Shown here piece after piece: positions 41,038 through 50,229 of a stretch of DNA of 64,000 nucleotides. The position numbers were made by a program, and so were the translations under genes. Position 1 is the first letter of the stretch; the number at the start of each line of letters is the position of its first letter. A model generated the notes under the pieces. The model did no database searches. It was not told where the DNA came from and saw nothing but the letters and a program-made list of their open reading frames with translations. This DNA is from an uncultured Clostridia bacterium (lineage in GTDB: Bacteria > Bacillota > Clostridia > Christensenellales > QALW01): assembly GCA_934465535.1 (NCBI GenBank), contig CAKSKV010000005.1:41279-105278 (forward strand). The letters run 5' to 3'.

Positions 41038-43173
41038 TCAGCTCTGAGCCTCATCCTTCAAATAAGTAAACAGCCCCTTGGCAACCGAGGTCTTTATTGC
41101 GCCGGTGCCGTTTTTGGGTCCGTCCACGCACACAAGCAGGGAATAGTGCTCTCCCCCCTCCTTGATGTAGCCCGCCATCCAGCCTATCTCCTCCGTATCA
41201 CTCTTCTGGGCGGTTCCCGTTTTGGCAACCAGCGTCATACCCTTCACATTGGCCGCCTTTGCCGTTCCGTCCACCGTCACCTTCTCAAGGCAGGCGCTGA
41301 TTTTCTCCACCGTGGCGTTTGAGCACACCTGCTGCTTGTACACCTGCTCCTTTGTAACCGAAACTGCGGTGTGCCGCCCCAATTCATCGGTTGTGCATAT
41401 GCTCTCCACGCAATAGGGCTGCATTATGCTGCCGGAATTGCCGTAAAGGGAAAATATCGCCGAAAGCTGAAGCGGCGTTATCAGCAGCTCTCCGTGTCCC
41501 ACCGCCGTATCCGCAAGGAATTTATCGTTTTTATACAGCTTTGCATTCTCCGGGTCGTTTGATATCTGTGATTTCTTTACATTCAGCTCAAAGGGTATCT
41601 GCTCGCCTATCCCCAGCCGTTCAAACCAGGCTATCATATCCTTTGCGCCCACCTTCATGCCCATCCAGCCGAAATATATGTTGTCGGAAAACACCAGCGC
41701 CCGCTTCATATCCAGCTTTCCGTATGATGCGGAGGATTTCATATGCTCCCTTATTATCATATGCGACCACTGGCTGCCCTTTGGCCGCCAACCGTCCGTC
41801 TTGTCCGTCACCTTTACTATCTCATTCTCATACGGAAACGCCGTATCCACCCTCACCGTTCCCGTTTCCAGCCCCGCTATCGCAGATATGGTCTTGCACA
41901 CCGAGCCGGGAGGATATAGCCCCTGCGTCGCCCTGTTCAAAAGCGGCAGCATCTCATCCTTTATAAGGTCGGCAGCCCCCTTTGCCGCCGACGGCGCCGC
42001 ATAAAGGTTCAGATCAAATGTCGGATAGCTTGCCATCGCCTTTATTTTTCCGCTCTTGGGATCGTTCACTATAACCGCTCCCGTGCTTTTGTTCCGGGAA
42101 TACTGCTCCTGCATAAGCCTTTCCGCTTCCAGCTGAAGCCTTATGTCTATGGTCAGCACCACATCCTGCCCCGCTGTCGCCTCTTTTCTGTAAAGCACCG
42201 TCCTGCGGCTGCCGTCCGCGGAACGCAGTGCTATCTCCACGCCGTCCGTACCCCTGAGAATATCGTCATATACATATTCCGCACCTATTCTTCCTACGCG
42301 CGTGCCCTCCGATAAGCCGGCATATTTTTCATTGCTCCTGTCCTCTTTGGTAACCGGAGTGGAATACCCTATAAGATGCGCCGCCGCCGAACCGTACACC
42401 GCCTGTCTTATGGGGGTTATGCTGCTTCTGTCCACCCTCACGCCGTCCACCGCCAGCGCACGCTCTTCCTTCTCCGCCTCCAGAGCGCCCGGCACATATA
42501 CCGCCGCCACCACCGTGTCGTTGCCGCCGGCTGCCGCCTTTGTCATGCTCTGCACAAGCTCATCGGCGTCAAGGTCCAATATCCCGGCAAGCGCCTGCGC
42601 CGATGCCGCGAAATCCGCCGTTTTGTTAAGATTGAAATACACCGTCACCGCATATGCGTTCTTTACAAGCACCGCTCCGCTGCTGTCAAATATCTCTCCG
42701 CGTATGCCGCGCAGGGTCCGCACCTGCACCGTATCGTAATAATCCATCCCCGGCACCACATTTCCCGGAGTCCATTCCACAAGATAAAACCCCAGCAGCG
42801 CCCGAACGGTAACGCTTGAATCAAAGCTCAGCTCTCCGCATTTCTGGCTCACAAGCTTAAGGCTGTAATTGAAAACGGCGTCCCTGTCCTGGTTCACCCT
42901 CTCAAACTCCGATGCCTCAATGCCCGTCACCTCCAAAGCCGAATATACCTTATCATAATATTCCTTAAGCTTCTCCCGGCTTATGCTGCTTTGAGAGGAC
43001 GGCGTCATCATGTCATATATCGCGTCGTAATCCCTTGCCTGCAAAGCGTTGAAAAACTCCTCAGCGCATTTCTCATAGCCGTCCTTCTGCGCACATCCGC
43101 AAAGCAGCACCGCAATAATTATCACAGCAAACACTGCACCGGCAGCCAATATATTCACAAGCCTTTTTTTCAT
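41038..43173 (-). CDS. class B penicillin-binding protein with MecA_N (NTF2-like) domain, lipid-anchored
   Basis: The protein has about 711 residues. A signal with lipobox LCGC is followed by an NTF2-like MecA_N domain (about residues 30-135, CAEEFFNALQARDYDAIYDM), a PBP dimerisation domain (about 150-330, RGEIFDSSGAVL) and a transpeptidase domain (about 360-705). The active-site motifs are present as SVCK (SxxK, about 422), SDN (SxN, about 493) and KTGT (about 649). This is the layout of PBP2a/PBP3-type enzymes; low beta-lactam affinity cannot be read from the sequence. GGAGGT selects the ATG at 43171-43173 over a longer reading. Confidence 0.92.
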   Translation of the reverse strand: MKKRLVNILAAGAVFAVIIIAVLLCGCAQKDGYEKCAEEFFNALQARDYDAIYDMMTPSSQSSISREKLKEYYDKVYSALEVTGIEASEFERVNQDRDAVFNYSLKLVSQKCGELSFDSSVTVRALLGFYLVEWTPGNVVPGMDYYDTVQVRTLRGIRGEIFDSSGAVLVKNAYAVTVYFNLNKTADFAASAQALAGILDLDADELVQSMTKAAAGGNDTVVAAVYVPGALEAEKEERALAVDGVRVDRSSITPIRQAVYGSAAAHLIGYSTPVTKEDRSNEKYAGLSEGTRVGRIGAEYVYDDILRGTDGVEIALRSADGSRRTVLYRKEATAGQDVVLTIDIRLQLEAERLMQEQYSRNKSTGAVIVNDPKSGKIKAMASYPTFDLNLYAAPSAAKGAADLIKDEMLPLLNRATQGLYPPGSVCKTISAIAGLETGTVRVDTAFPYENEIVKVTDKTDGWRPKGSQWSHMIIREHMKSSASYGKLDMKRALVFSDNIYFGWMGMKVGAKDMIAWFERLGIGEQIPFELNVKKSQISNDPENAKLYKNDKFLADTAVGHGELLITPLQLSAIFSLYGNSGSIMQPYCVESICTTDELGRHTAVSVTKEQVYKQQVCSNATVEKISACLEKVTVDGTAKAANVKGMTLVAKTGTAQKSDTEEIGWMAGYIKEGGEHYSLLVCVDGPKNGTGAIKTSVAKGLFTYLKDEAQS

Positions 43174-43261
43174 TGATGTACCTCCGAGCACTGCGCAGTG
43201 CCGCACGGCTTTGACCCGCATTTTTTCACCGATCCGTTTTTGCGGCAAAACATATATTTAT

Positions 43262-43290
43262 ATTTTACAATAAACCCTCCCGCTTGTCCA
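43262..43290 (-). promoter_or_regulatory. promoter of the MecA-type PBP gene
   Basis: On the reverse strand TGGACA, a 17-base spacer and TAAAAT lie about 90 bases ahead of the start codon. Confidence 0.6.
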
Positions 43291-43534
43291 CCCGTTGTGC
43301 CTTCTGCTTTTATAAATTTACAATCAGTTCTTTAATTTTCCCCTTTCCTGCCCGCAGTTCGTGATTTTTCCGCCCATTTTCCCCTTTTGCAGCCCCGCCT
43401 TCTTTCCGCTTGCAATATGAATGACTGTTCATATATTCCTGTTGATAAAAAAATAATATGCTTGCCGCTGCATATAACCCGAAATACCGCGCTTTTTATC
43501 AATATATGTGCAAAGTGTGAATTAACCCTCAAAG

Positions 43535-43618
43535 TTATCCACAATTTCGTTTCACGAAGCTTCGGACTTCTCCGGTTTATTCACCGAAATCCACAAGGTT
43601 ATCCACAGCTGTGAATTA
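43535..43618. other. cluster of DnaA-box-like sequences
   Basis: Two perfect TTATCCACA boxes (43535-43543 and 43599-43607), a TTATTCACC (43577-43585) and a reverse TGTGAATTA (43610-43618) lie within 84 bases. Both perfect boxes match the DnaA consensus TTATNCACA. No dnaA, dnaN or AT-rich unwinding element is adjacent. Confidence 0.55.
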
Positions 43619-43782
43619 CTCTCCGTGTGAAAAACTTCCTGCATCCAATCCTGCATTTTTTCGTTTTTATTCCGCATTTTAATGGTGTTTATATGCTTTA
43701 TCTCCTGTATTTTCCTGACTATAATTGGATGCCGCAAACATATGCATCTTGCCGCACTTATGCATATATCTCTTTTGGAACG

Positions 43783-43815
43783 AAAACGGCTTTGCCGTAT
43801 AGACAAAGCCGCCTG
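43783..43815 (-). terminator. terminator of the first SASP gene
   Basis: CGGCTTTG (43787-43794) pairs with CAAAGCCG (43804-43811); a T-rich stretch follows on the reverse strand. Confidence 0.75.
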
Positions 43816-43837
43816 TTTTGTGTTTATTTTCTTATGA

Positions 43838-44026
43838 TTACTTTCTGCCGTTCTCGTAATCCTGAATCATGCGCTTAACCATCTCGCCGCCGATGCTTCC
43901 GGCCTGACGGGAGGTAAGCTCTCCGTTATAGCCCTGCTTCAGGGTCACGCCAACGCTCTGAGCAACCTCATTCTTCAGGTTCTCCATGGCCTGCTTGGCC
44001 TCGGGTACTACCAGCTTACCGTTCAT
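43838..44026 (-). CDS. alpha/beta-type small acid-soluble spore protein (copy 1)
   Basis: The 62-residue protein has the SASP pattern: VPEAKQAMENLKNEVAQSVG with the later GYNGELTSRQAGSIGGEMVKRMI. The germination protease site lies in the (E/A)xxxNEVA region. SASPs coat spore DNA in the A-like form and protect it from UV. AAGGAGATG precedes the ATG. Its paralogue follows 54 bases upstream. Expected control is forespore sigma-G. Confidence 0.95.
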   Translation of the reverse strand: MNGKLVVPEAKQAMENLKNEVAQSVGVTLKQGYNGELTSRQAGSIGGEMVKRMIQDYENGRK

Positions 44027-44079
44027 TACTTTTCATCTCCTTATCAGTTTATCCGATATATTCTTATATCCGTACAGTC

Positions 44080-44268
44080 TTATTTGTGGCTGTTCTGATA
44101 CTGCTGTATCATGCGCTTAACCATCTCGCCGCCTACGCTTCCGTTTTCACGCGCGGTAAGATCTCCGTTATAGCCCTTCTTAAGGTTTACATTAAGCGAA
44201 TTTGCCACCTCATACTTCATGTTTTCCATAGCCTGCTTCGCCTCAGGCACCGCTATCTTCTTTGCCAT
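44080..44268 (-). CDS. alpha/beta-type small acid-soluble spore protein (copy 2)
   Basis: The 62-residue paralogue shares VPEAKQAMEN, KGYNGDLTAR and GSVGGEMVKRMI with copy 1 and differs mainly at the ends. Arranged in tandem with copy 1. A possible sigma-G promoter on the reverse strand (GGATA at 44317-44321, 17-base gap, GATACTA at 44293-44299) lies just upstream. GGGAGGTG precedes the ATG. Confidence 0.95.
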   Translation of the reverse strand: MAKKIAVPEAKQAMENMKYEVANSLNVNLKKGYNGDLTARENGSVGGEMVKRMIQQYQNSHK

Positions 44269-44526
44269 CCTGTTTCACCTCCCTTGCACCGTTAGTATCA
44301 CCGTATTTTCTCCGCCTATCCGCGGAAATTTTTGTATTTTGTCTTTCCTGCGCACAGCGTCGCTTTTATAAAGCTCTCCGGCGACACTATCATTATGCGC
44401 ATTACTAACAGGCAATATACGCATTTTTATATATAAAATTTTATTTTCCTGCAAAACCGTCCGTAAACGGCAGCATTTCGCTCTTGCCCGACATCACTGA
44501 CGAAGCAGCACACGGCTTTGCCATAC
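44269..44526. other. intergenic region upstream of the SASP pair
   Basis: These 258 bases contain the possible sigma-G promoter described for SASP copy 2 and otherwise no gene. The stretch at 44330-44440 is AT-rich without recognisable motifs. Confidence 0.35.
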
Positions 44527-44572
44527 AAAAAAGGCGGCGCCCAAAGCCGTTACAGCCCCGAACGCCGCCTCT
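44527..44572 (-). terminator. terminator of the 868-residue lipoprotein gene
   Basis: GGCGGCG (44533-44539) pairs with CGCCGCC (44563-44569), with additional pairing inside; six T's follow on the reverse strand. Confidence 0.85.
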
Positions 44573-44602
44573 TTATACACTTTTTTGTCCGTATTTTTGC
44601 TC

Positions 44603-47209
44603 TTACGCCTTTTTCAAACGGTATGTGCCGCTCTCCTTTATCTGATAAACATTAAAGGAAATGTCATAAAGCCCGGTATCCGGATCCCTGTAAACCTGCC
44701 AATAATCGTTGCCGCGCACCGACTGGTCCACCATGGTCTCCTTTCCGTCCTCCACCTTATACAGGCGGTAGCCGCTGTACGAATCCAGCCCCCTGAAGGT
44801 AATGGGCGTATAGCCTATACCGCCCTTTATTGTAACCTCCGCCGTGCCGTTTTCCGTTTTCACCGTTGCCGGATAGCTCTGCTCCACGCTTCCCACGGCC
44901 GCTGTCACTTCAACAGCACCGTCCACGGCATAGCGTCTTATGATCTCAGCGGCTCCGAACGCATTCTCCGGCAGCGATTTTATATACTCCGAAGTGCCGG
45001 TATAATCCGACTTGTTCCGAGGCACCACCAAATATTCCACCGTTCCGGAAATTTTGCTGTCCTTCTTTATAACGCCCGCTTCGGCCACCTCGCGGGGCAG
45101 CGACAGCTCGGCGGAAAGGTTTGTGCAGTAGTTGTTGGTAATGTAAAACGACAGCGTGGGCGTGGTGTAAGTCTTGCCGTTTATCTCCGCGTTGTATTCG
45201 CGCACCGCCATGCCCTTGTCGGCATTGCAGCTTTCATCCGGGCTTCCGTACTGTGCCACCCATACATCCTTGCCCGGCATCTCCACATACTGCTTCACAT
45301 AGGCCGATTTCGTACCCTCAGCCGGCACCTCCAGTATTTCCTTCACTCCGTCCGCATCGCCGTATGCAACCTGCGCAAAGCGGGTTCCGTTGTAATTGTC
45401 CGCACCCAGCTGGTACAGCGCCGCCCGGTCAAACTCCGTGTCCTCCAGGAATTCATACCTGAAGGAGTTTATCATTCTTGCATAATCATTGCTGCGGCAC
45501 ACCGTAATGGTCATCTCGGCATAGGCCTGCTTGTTGTCAAAGTAGCCGCCTATCGTCATGCTGCTCACATTCGGCCCCACCGTCTTGATGGTTATCTTCT
45601 GCCTTGTGATGTTTCTGTATGACCCCTTCTGAAACAGGGTCAGCCAGTCCGCACCGCCGGGGCCTCCGCCCGATCCTGAGAAAAGCGGGTTGGAATCGTC
45701 TATCAGGCTGCGTCCGCAGCCGCGTTCGGGGTCAAAGCCGAAATTCTCGCCGTATCCGGTGGAGGAGCCTATCGAGGCCGACAGCCACCACTGGTTTCCG
45801 CCCCAGCCCACCAGGCACATCTGCGCAATGCTGGAGGCGTAAGTCTCGCCCCAGCAGGAGAACGCGCATACAAAATCATAGCTTACGCTGCCCCCCGCCG
45901 GTACATCCAAATAAACATAGCAGTTCACCCAGCACGAACCGTAAAGTATGTCATTGTACGAAGTGTAATTGTGCGGGTTTCTGGAATACTGCACCGCTAT
46001 GCCCGTGGGTTCATTTGTCTTGGGATCCACCAGCATCGGGCTCATGCCCCACAGTCCGTAGTTGGCATACGGATATATCAGCCGCTTCTTGAAGCAAAGC
46101 GTCACCCGCGTGTCCCTGTCCGTGGGGTTGGACACCGTAAAGGGCGTGCGCTCGTAGGCCGTGCGGTTTTCCGCCACCGAATAATCCGTGTACTTCGCCG
46201 AGGACGGCATAAGTATCTCGTAAGAGGAATTCAGCGCATTGCGCTCCGGCGTTACATCACTGCGGGTAGGCTCCGTGTTTTCCGCCTCAATCTTCACCTG
46301 CTCCGAAGCATAATAGTCTTTAACGCAGTTCTCTCCAAGCTCCTTGCCAGGTATTATCACAAGCGAAAAGCCCGTCCAGTCCTTCATGCCTACGGATACA
46401 GCCGCCGTCGCCGTTATTCTGCTGCCCTCAAACTTCAGGCTGCCCGTGTTTCCCGCCGGCAGTACAAAGCCCACGCTTTGTCCGTCCTGCCGCCTGAGCA
46501 CCACCGAGCGTTCATCGGAATACGCCACTGTCGAATACGATTCGTCCAGCTCCAGGCTGAAGCTCAGCTCCACATCCCGCTTGCGCGATGCCGTATTCTT
46601 TGCGTCATAGGTCAGCGTCAGATAATCCGATACGCAGGAGAACTCCGCCCTTGCCGTTATATCATCGGTATCCTTGTAAAGCAGCTGCATAACATCAAAA
46701 CGCTGAATATATGTTCCGCTGCTTATTATGCGCACCGCATTTGTCTTGCCTGCTCCCTCCTGCCATGCGCCGGACATGGGGAACCTGTCATTGTGCACAT
46801 ACGATGCCGAACCGACAACATCCTCCTTGCCGTCGTATTTTATGCCGTAGCTCATATCCTTGACAGCCGGCAGCGCATCCACCGCGTCATTCGTGCCCGA
46901 AGCGGCTTCGGTGCGGCTTATGCCGCTGAGTCCGCCCAGCGTCTTGAATTTTGCCGTGCGTGCATCCAGCATAAAGCCGTAATTGCCGGTCTGCACATAG
47001 GCGTTGCGTTTTGTGCTTGCAATGCCGTAATCCCACCAAAAATATGTGTAGTCCGTGCCCTTTTGGCGCAGCTGCGATTGCGTAAGCCCCGCCGTATCCT
47101 GTGTCGCTTGCGGCGTCGCAGTCGGCTGCGTCCCGCTCGGCGTACAGGCGCACAGCAGCGCCGCACAGGCACAGGCGCAGGCAAGTACCGTCCGTTTGGT
47201 AAATTTCAT
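44603..47209 (-). CDS. large lipoprotein of unknown function
   Basis: The 868-residue protein has a signal with lipobox LCAC (Cys about 22) and a Thr/Gln-rich linker. The mature part looks almost entirely beta-structured. The N-terminal third has YFWWDYGIASTKRNAYVQTG and LDARTAKFKTLGGLSG, the middle SFSLELDESYSTVAYSDERS, LWGMSPMLVDPKTNEPTGIA and CWVNCYVYLDVPAGGSVSYD, and the end looks like an Ig/FN3-type beta module. The pattern suggests binding or processing of a large glycan, but I do not recognise a family. The start at 47207-47209 has only a weak G-rich site; a GGAGG lies 28 bases upstream. Confidence 0.75.
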   Translation of the reverse strand: MKFTKRTVLACACACAALLCACTPSGTQPTATPQATQDTAGLTQSQLRQKGTDYTYFWWDYGIASTKRNAYVQTGNYGFMLDARTAKFKTLGGLSGISRTEAASGTNDAVDALPAVKDMSYGIKYDGKEDVVGSASYVHNDRFPMSGAWQEGAGKTNAVRIISSGTYIQRFDVMQLLYKDTDDITARAEFSCVSDYLTLTYDAKNTASRKRDVELSFSLELDESYSTVAYSDERSVVLRRQDGQSVGFVLPAGNTGSLKFEGSRITATAAVSVGMKDWTGFSLVIIPGKELGENCVKDYYASEQVKIEAENTEPTRSDVTPERNALNSSYEILMPSSAKYTDYSVAENRTAYERTPFTVSNPTDRDTRVTLCFKKRLIYPYANYGLWGMSPMLVDPKTNEPTGIAVQYSRNPHNYTSYNDILYGSCWVNCYVYLDVPAGGSVSYDFVCAFSCWGETYASSIAQMCLVGWGGNQWWLSASIGSSTGYGENFGFDPERGCGRSLIDDSNPLFSGSGGGPGGADWLTLFQKGSYRNITRQKITIKTVGPNVSSMTIGGYFDNKQAYAEMTITVCRSNDYARMINSFRYEFLEDTEFDRAALYQLGADNYNGTRFAQVAYGDADGVKEILEVPAEGTKSAYVKQYVEMPGKDVWVAQYGSPDESCNADKGMAVREYNAEINGKTYTTPTLSFYITNNYCTNLSAELSLPREVAEAGVIKKDSKISGTVEYLVVPRNKSDYTGTSEYIKSLPENAFGAAEIIRRYAVDGAVEVTAAVGSVEQSYPATVKTENGTAEVTIKGGIGYTPITFRGLDSYSGYRLYKVEDGKETMVDQSVRGNDYWQVYRDPDTGLYDISFNVYQIKESGTYRLKKA

Positions 47210-47292
47210 TTTCCCGTTTTCCGCAATTCCTGCGGAATCCTCCTTCCGTCTTTCCCGTATTGCAGGCCTGCAATACACTTTCTCTGTTTTTT

Positions 47293-47321
47293 ATTATATA
47301 TCATACTCTCCTGTGCTTCAA
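47293..47321 (-). promoter_or_regulatory. promoter of the 868-residue lipoprotein gene
   Basis: On the reverse strand TTGAAG, a 17-base spacer and a perfect TATAAT lie 84 bases ahead of the start. Confidence 0.6.
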
Positions 47322-47426
47322 TGCACAAAACAAACCAAAAACCGCACGATAATAGCCCCATAATTTTACACATCCGCTCTGTTTTCGCCCGTTTTAATGA
47401 AAATATATGAAAACTTCAGTTTTACC

Positions 47427-47455
47427 TTGAATGCAGCGCCCCTTCATGCTACAAT
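47427..47455 (+). promoter_or_regulatory. promoter of the metallophosphoesterase lipoprotein gene
   Basis: TTGAAT (47427-47432), a 17-base spacer and TACAAT (47450-47455) leave a leader of about 170 bases before the ATG at 47630. Confidence 0.65.
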
Positions 47456-47629
47456 ATAGCGGCTAAAAACAAAAAAGCCAAACTAATCGGCTGCAATATT
47501 ATTATACGCCGAAAAAACGCGCCCTTCTGCTTTTATGCCTAATGTGCCGTTATAAAAAGCATGTGCCGCCGTAAATCACCGCAGCATCTTTATAATTATA
47601 ATGCAATCTCAATGATAAGGAGTATCGTT

Positions 47630-48949
47630 ATGAACAAAACAAGTATCTTTTCTCAGCGCTCCGCCGCCGTCATTCTAACGGCCGCCGCATTGCTCCTCCT
47701 TTGCGCCTGCGCCCCGGCTGCATCCTCTCAGCCCGAAGCCTCCGTCTGCGCCACCGCCCAAACGCCTGTTGCGGAATATACCTTCGAGGGTGATAACGCG
47801 CGTGCTGCCGGCTATGCCTGCGGCACAATACGGCTTATTCAGCCGCAGAACGCTCCCCAAGGCGGCTATACGCTGTACTGGAGCGACGGCAGCGCCCCGC
47901 TTGAGCAGTGGGACAGCATAGCAGTATTAAGCGCTTCCACGCCCTCCTTCAGCTTCGGCAGCAGCGCGGCAATTCCCTACGGCGCCTCCGCCCTGCTGCT
48001 GGAGGATCAAAACGGCTCGCGCGAGCTGCTTCCTCTGCCCGATTACAAGCTGCTCTCCGCTCCCGATGTTTCCTTCGCCTCCGTATCCGATATTCATCTT
48101 AACTACACCCACCTCGGCGCTATGAAAAAATGGACAAACGCCCTTAAATGGTTCCGTCAGAACAACATTCCCTTTGTTGTTTCCTCCGGCGATATAGGCC
48201 AAAACGGCAGCGTTACCGAGTATAAAAAATATGAAACCTGCATCACCCGCGCCGGATATTCCAATGCCGATATTCTTGAGGCCATGGGCAACCATGACAT
48301 TCCCAATCCTAAGAGCTTCCTTAATGTCACCTCCGACGGCATCCGCAGCGGCAACGAGCCATATTATTATGTCCTGCGAAAGGATGCCGGGCGGGACAAT
48401 CTCTTTATCATGATGGCCAGCGAAATAACCGAAATTGCCGCCACAAGCAAGCAGGATAACTTCTCCGCCGCCCAGATGGACTGGCTGGAGGAGCTTGTAA
48501 GCCGCTACTCCGGCAAAGCCAACATCTTCATCGTTCAGCACGCCGTAATGCGCAATTTCGGCCCCGGAGACCGCGTAAACGGCGCCTATTCCCAGCCCAT
48601 GCTTTTCGGGGAGGAATTCCCGCAGAATACCCGCTTCAAAAATCTGCTCTCCTCCCATCCCGAGCTTATAGTGCTCACGGGCCACACTCATCTGGGCTTC
48701 AGCGAGGGTCTTAATTTCACCGACGAACCCGGCTGCGCGCGAATAATCCATAACAGCTCAATATCCCAGCCCCGCTCCTACACCTCCTCCGGGTCCATAA
48801 GCTATGATTCTCAGGGCAAAACCACGGCCGAAAACGGCAGCGAGGCCTATATTGCAGGCATCGGAAAGGACAGCATAACCTTTTTCGGCGTGGATCTCAG
48901 CCGCGGCCTCTACCTTCCCAAAACCAGCTATATAACCCCCGTGCGCTGA
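47630..48949 (+). CDS. lipoprotein metallophosphoesterase
   Basis: The 439-residue protein has a signal with lipobox LCAC (Cys near residue 24), an N-terminal beta-rich domain (about 40-145) and a calcineurin-like phosphoesterase domain. The domain has SDIHLN (about 152), SSGDIGQNG (about 187), MGNHD (about 220), VQHAVMR (about 304) and TGHTH (about 350), a complete dinuclear metal site. It acts at the outer face of the membrane, probably on a phosphodiester of a glycan, nucleotide or teichoic acid. AAGGAG selects the ATG at 47630. Confidence 0.9.
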   Translation: MNKTSIFSQRSAAVILTAAALLLLCACAPAASSQPEASVCATAQTPVAEYTFEGDNARAAGYACGTIRLIQPQNAPQGGYTLYWSDGSAPLEQWDSIAVLSASTPSFSFGSSAAIPYGASALLLEDQNGSRELLPLPDYKLLSAPDVSFASVSDIHLNYTHLGAMKKWTNALKWFRQNNIPFVVSSGDIGQNGSVTEYKKYETCITRAGYSNADILEAMGNHDIPNPKSFLNVTSDGIRSGNEPYYYVLRKDAGRDNLFIMMASEITEIAATSKQDNFSAAQMDWLEELVSRYSGKANIFIVQHAVMRNFGPGDRVNGAYSQPMLFGEEFPQNTRFKNLLSSHPELIVLTGHTHLGFSEGLNFTDEPGCARIIHNSSISQPRSYTSSGSISYDSQGKTTAENGSEAYIAGIGKDSITFFGVDLSRGLYLPKTSYITPVR

Positions 48950-49032
48950 TCCCGCTTATATATGCAGAACTGGCAGTCGCCCGTCCCGATATCCAATTGG
49001 CGGACACGAATCTGCAATGAATTACACACATA

Positions 49033-49075
49033 AAAAACCCCGACAAGCTCAGCGCTATGTCGGGATTTTTTGTTT
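49033..49075. terminator. bidirectional terminator between the phosphoesterase and trpS
   Basis: AAAACCCCGACA pairs with TGTCGGGATTTT over an 18-base loop, with T-runs available in both directions. Confidence 0.8.
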
Positions 49076-49117
49076 TATGCTTATGCTTTTGCTGCGCGTT
49101 TTTAAGCCATGCTTCTC

Positions 49118-50128
49118 TTACAGCTTGCGCGGCGCAAGCCCCATTCTCTTTTGAGCCTTCCACAGCGTGCGGTTTGCAACATATGACGCCTTTTCCGCAC
49201 CGGAACGGAATACCCCTTCAAGATAAGCCTTATCCGCCAGCAGCTCCTTCTGCCGTGCCTGTATAGGCGCCAGCAGCTCGGCCACTGCACAGCCCACCGC
49301 TTCCTTGAACTCGCCGTATCCGCTGCCTGCAAACTCCTTCTCCACCTGAGCAGGGGTTATTTCCTTGCAGGCGGCATATATATCTATAAGGTTTGATATT
49401 CCCGGCTTATCCTGAGAATACACTATGCCGCTGCCGGAATCGGTTACGGCGCGGCGCAGTTTTCTTATAATTACATCCTCCGTGTCCGCCATGGATATAT
49501 ATGCGTTGGCATTTTCATCCGATTTGCTCATTTTCTTATTAGGCTCCTGCAGGCTCATTATACGCGCGCCTATAGGAGGTATATACGCCTCCGGCACCGT
49601 AAAGGTATCGCCGTAGGTGTTGTTAAAGCGAATGGCAAGGTCGCGCGTAAGCTCCAGATGCTGCTTCTGGTCGCTGCCTATCGGCACAAGATCGGTATTG
49701 TAAAGCAGTATGTCCGCCGCCATAAGCGTAGGATAGGTAAGCAGGCCTGCACCGATATTGCCGCCCTGCTTTGCGCTCTTATCCTTGAACTGCGTCATGC
49801 GGGAAAGCTCACCCATGTAAGAAACACAGGTAAGCATCCAGCCAAGCTCTGCATGCGCGCTCACCTGGGACTGAAAATACATAACATTTTTCTCCGGATC
49901 CAATCCGCAGGCAATGTACAGCGCCAGCAGCTCAAGGCATCTCTTGCGCAGAAGGGTCGGATCCTGTCTTACCGTTATCGCATGCAGATCCACCACGCAG
50001 TAATAGGTATTGTATTCCTCCTGCAATTTGACAAAATTCCGAAGCGCGCCCAGATAGTTGCCTATCGTAAGAGTGCCCGACGGCTGAATTCCGCTGAAAA
50101 TCGTCTTTTTCCCGCTCCCTGCTTCCAT
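49118..50128 (-). CDS. trpS: tryptophanyl-tRNA synthetase
   Basis: The 336-residue class I synthetase has the HIGH-equivalent PSGTLTIGNYLG (about residues 16-27), the GxDQ motif GSDQKQHLELTRDLA (about 145-159) and KKMSKSDENA (about 196-205). A longer reading starts ten codons earlier, but AAGGAGA sits seven bases ahead of the ATG at 50126-50128. It has its own promoter (50190-50218) and no T-box leader. Confidence 0.96.
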   Translation of the reverse strand: MEAGSGKKTIFSGIQPSGTLTIGNYLGALRNFVKLQEEYNTYYCVVDLHAITVRQDPTLLRKRCLELLALYIACGLDPEKNVMYFQSQVSAHAELGWMLTCVSYMGELSRMTQFKDKSAKQGGNIGAGLLTYPTLMAADILLYNTDLVPIGSDQKQHLELTRDLAIRFNNTYGDTFTVPEAYIPPIGARIMSLQEPNKKMSKSDENANAYISMADTEDVIIRKLRRAVTDSGSGIVYSQDKPGISNLIDIYAACKEITPAQVEKEFAGSGYGEFKEAVGCAVAELLAPIQARQKELLADKAYLEGVFRSGAEKASYVANRTLWKAQKRMGLAPRKL

Positions 50129-50189
50129 ACTTTTCTCCTTTGTAAAAGCACGCCCCAAGCGTGCCTGTTTTTAATAAATAATTTATGAT

Positions 50190-50218
50190 ATTATACCGCT
50201 GTACCGCCGTTTTTTCAA
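50190..50218 (-). promoter_or_regulatory. promoter of trpS
   Basis: On the reverse strand TTGAAA, a 17-base spacer and a perfect TATAAT leave only about 55 bases before the start, too short for a T-box riboswitch. Confidence 0.7.
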
Positions 50219-50229
50219 GCGGTTTTTCC

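Larger units (their letters stand above)
43174..43837. other. 664-base intergenic region with promoter, inverted repeat and DnaA-box-like sites
   Basis: The region holds the PBP promoter (43262-43290), a perfect inverted repeat ATATGAA-N6-TTCATAT (43415-43434), a cluster of DnaA-box-like 9-mers (43535-43618) and the SASP terminator (43783-43815). Open frames on either strand here have no ribosome sites and look accidental. Confidence 0.5.
47210..47629. other. divergent promoter region between two lipoprotein genes
   Basis: These 420 bases carry a promoter for each flanking gene (see 47293-47321 and 47427-47455). A small hairpin GGCT-AAAAACAAAAAA-GCC lies at the start of the forward transcript. 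I see no gene. Confidence 0.5.

Noticed and set aside
43535..43618. Chromosomal origin of replication
   Set aside because: DnaA-like boxes are present, but dnaA, dnaN, rpmH or gyrase genes and an AT-rich unwinding element are not, so an oriC call is not supported.
50129..50229. T-box riboswitch ahead of trpS
   Set aside because: The promoter at 50190-50218 leaves a leader of about 55 bases, too short for a T-box, and no T-box consensus is seen.
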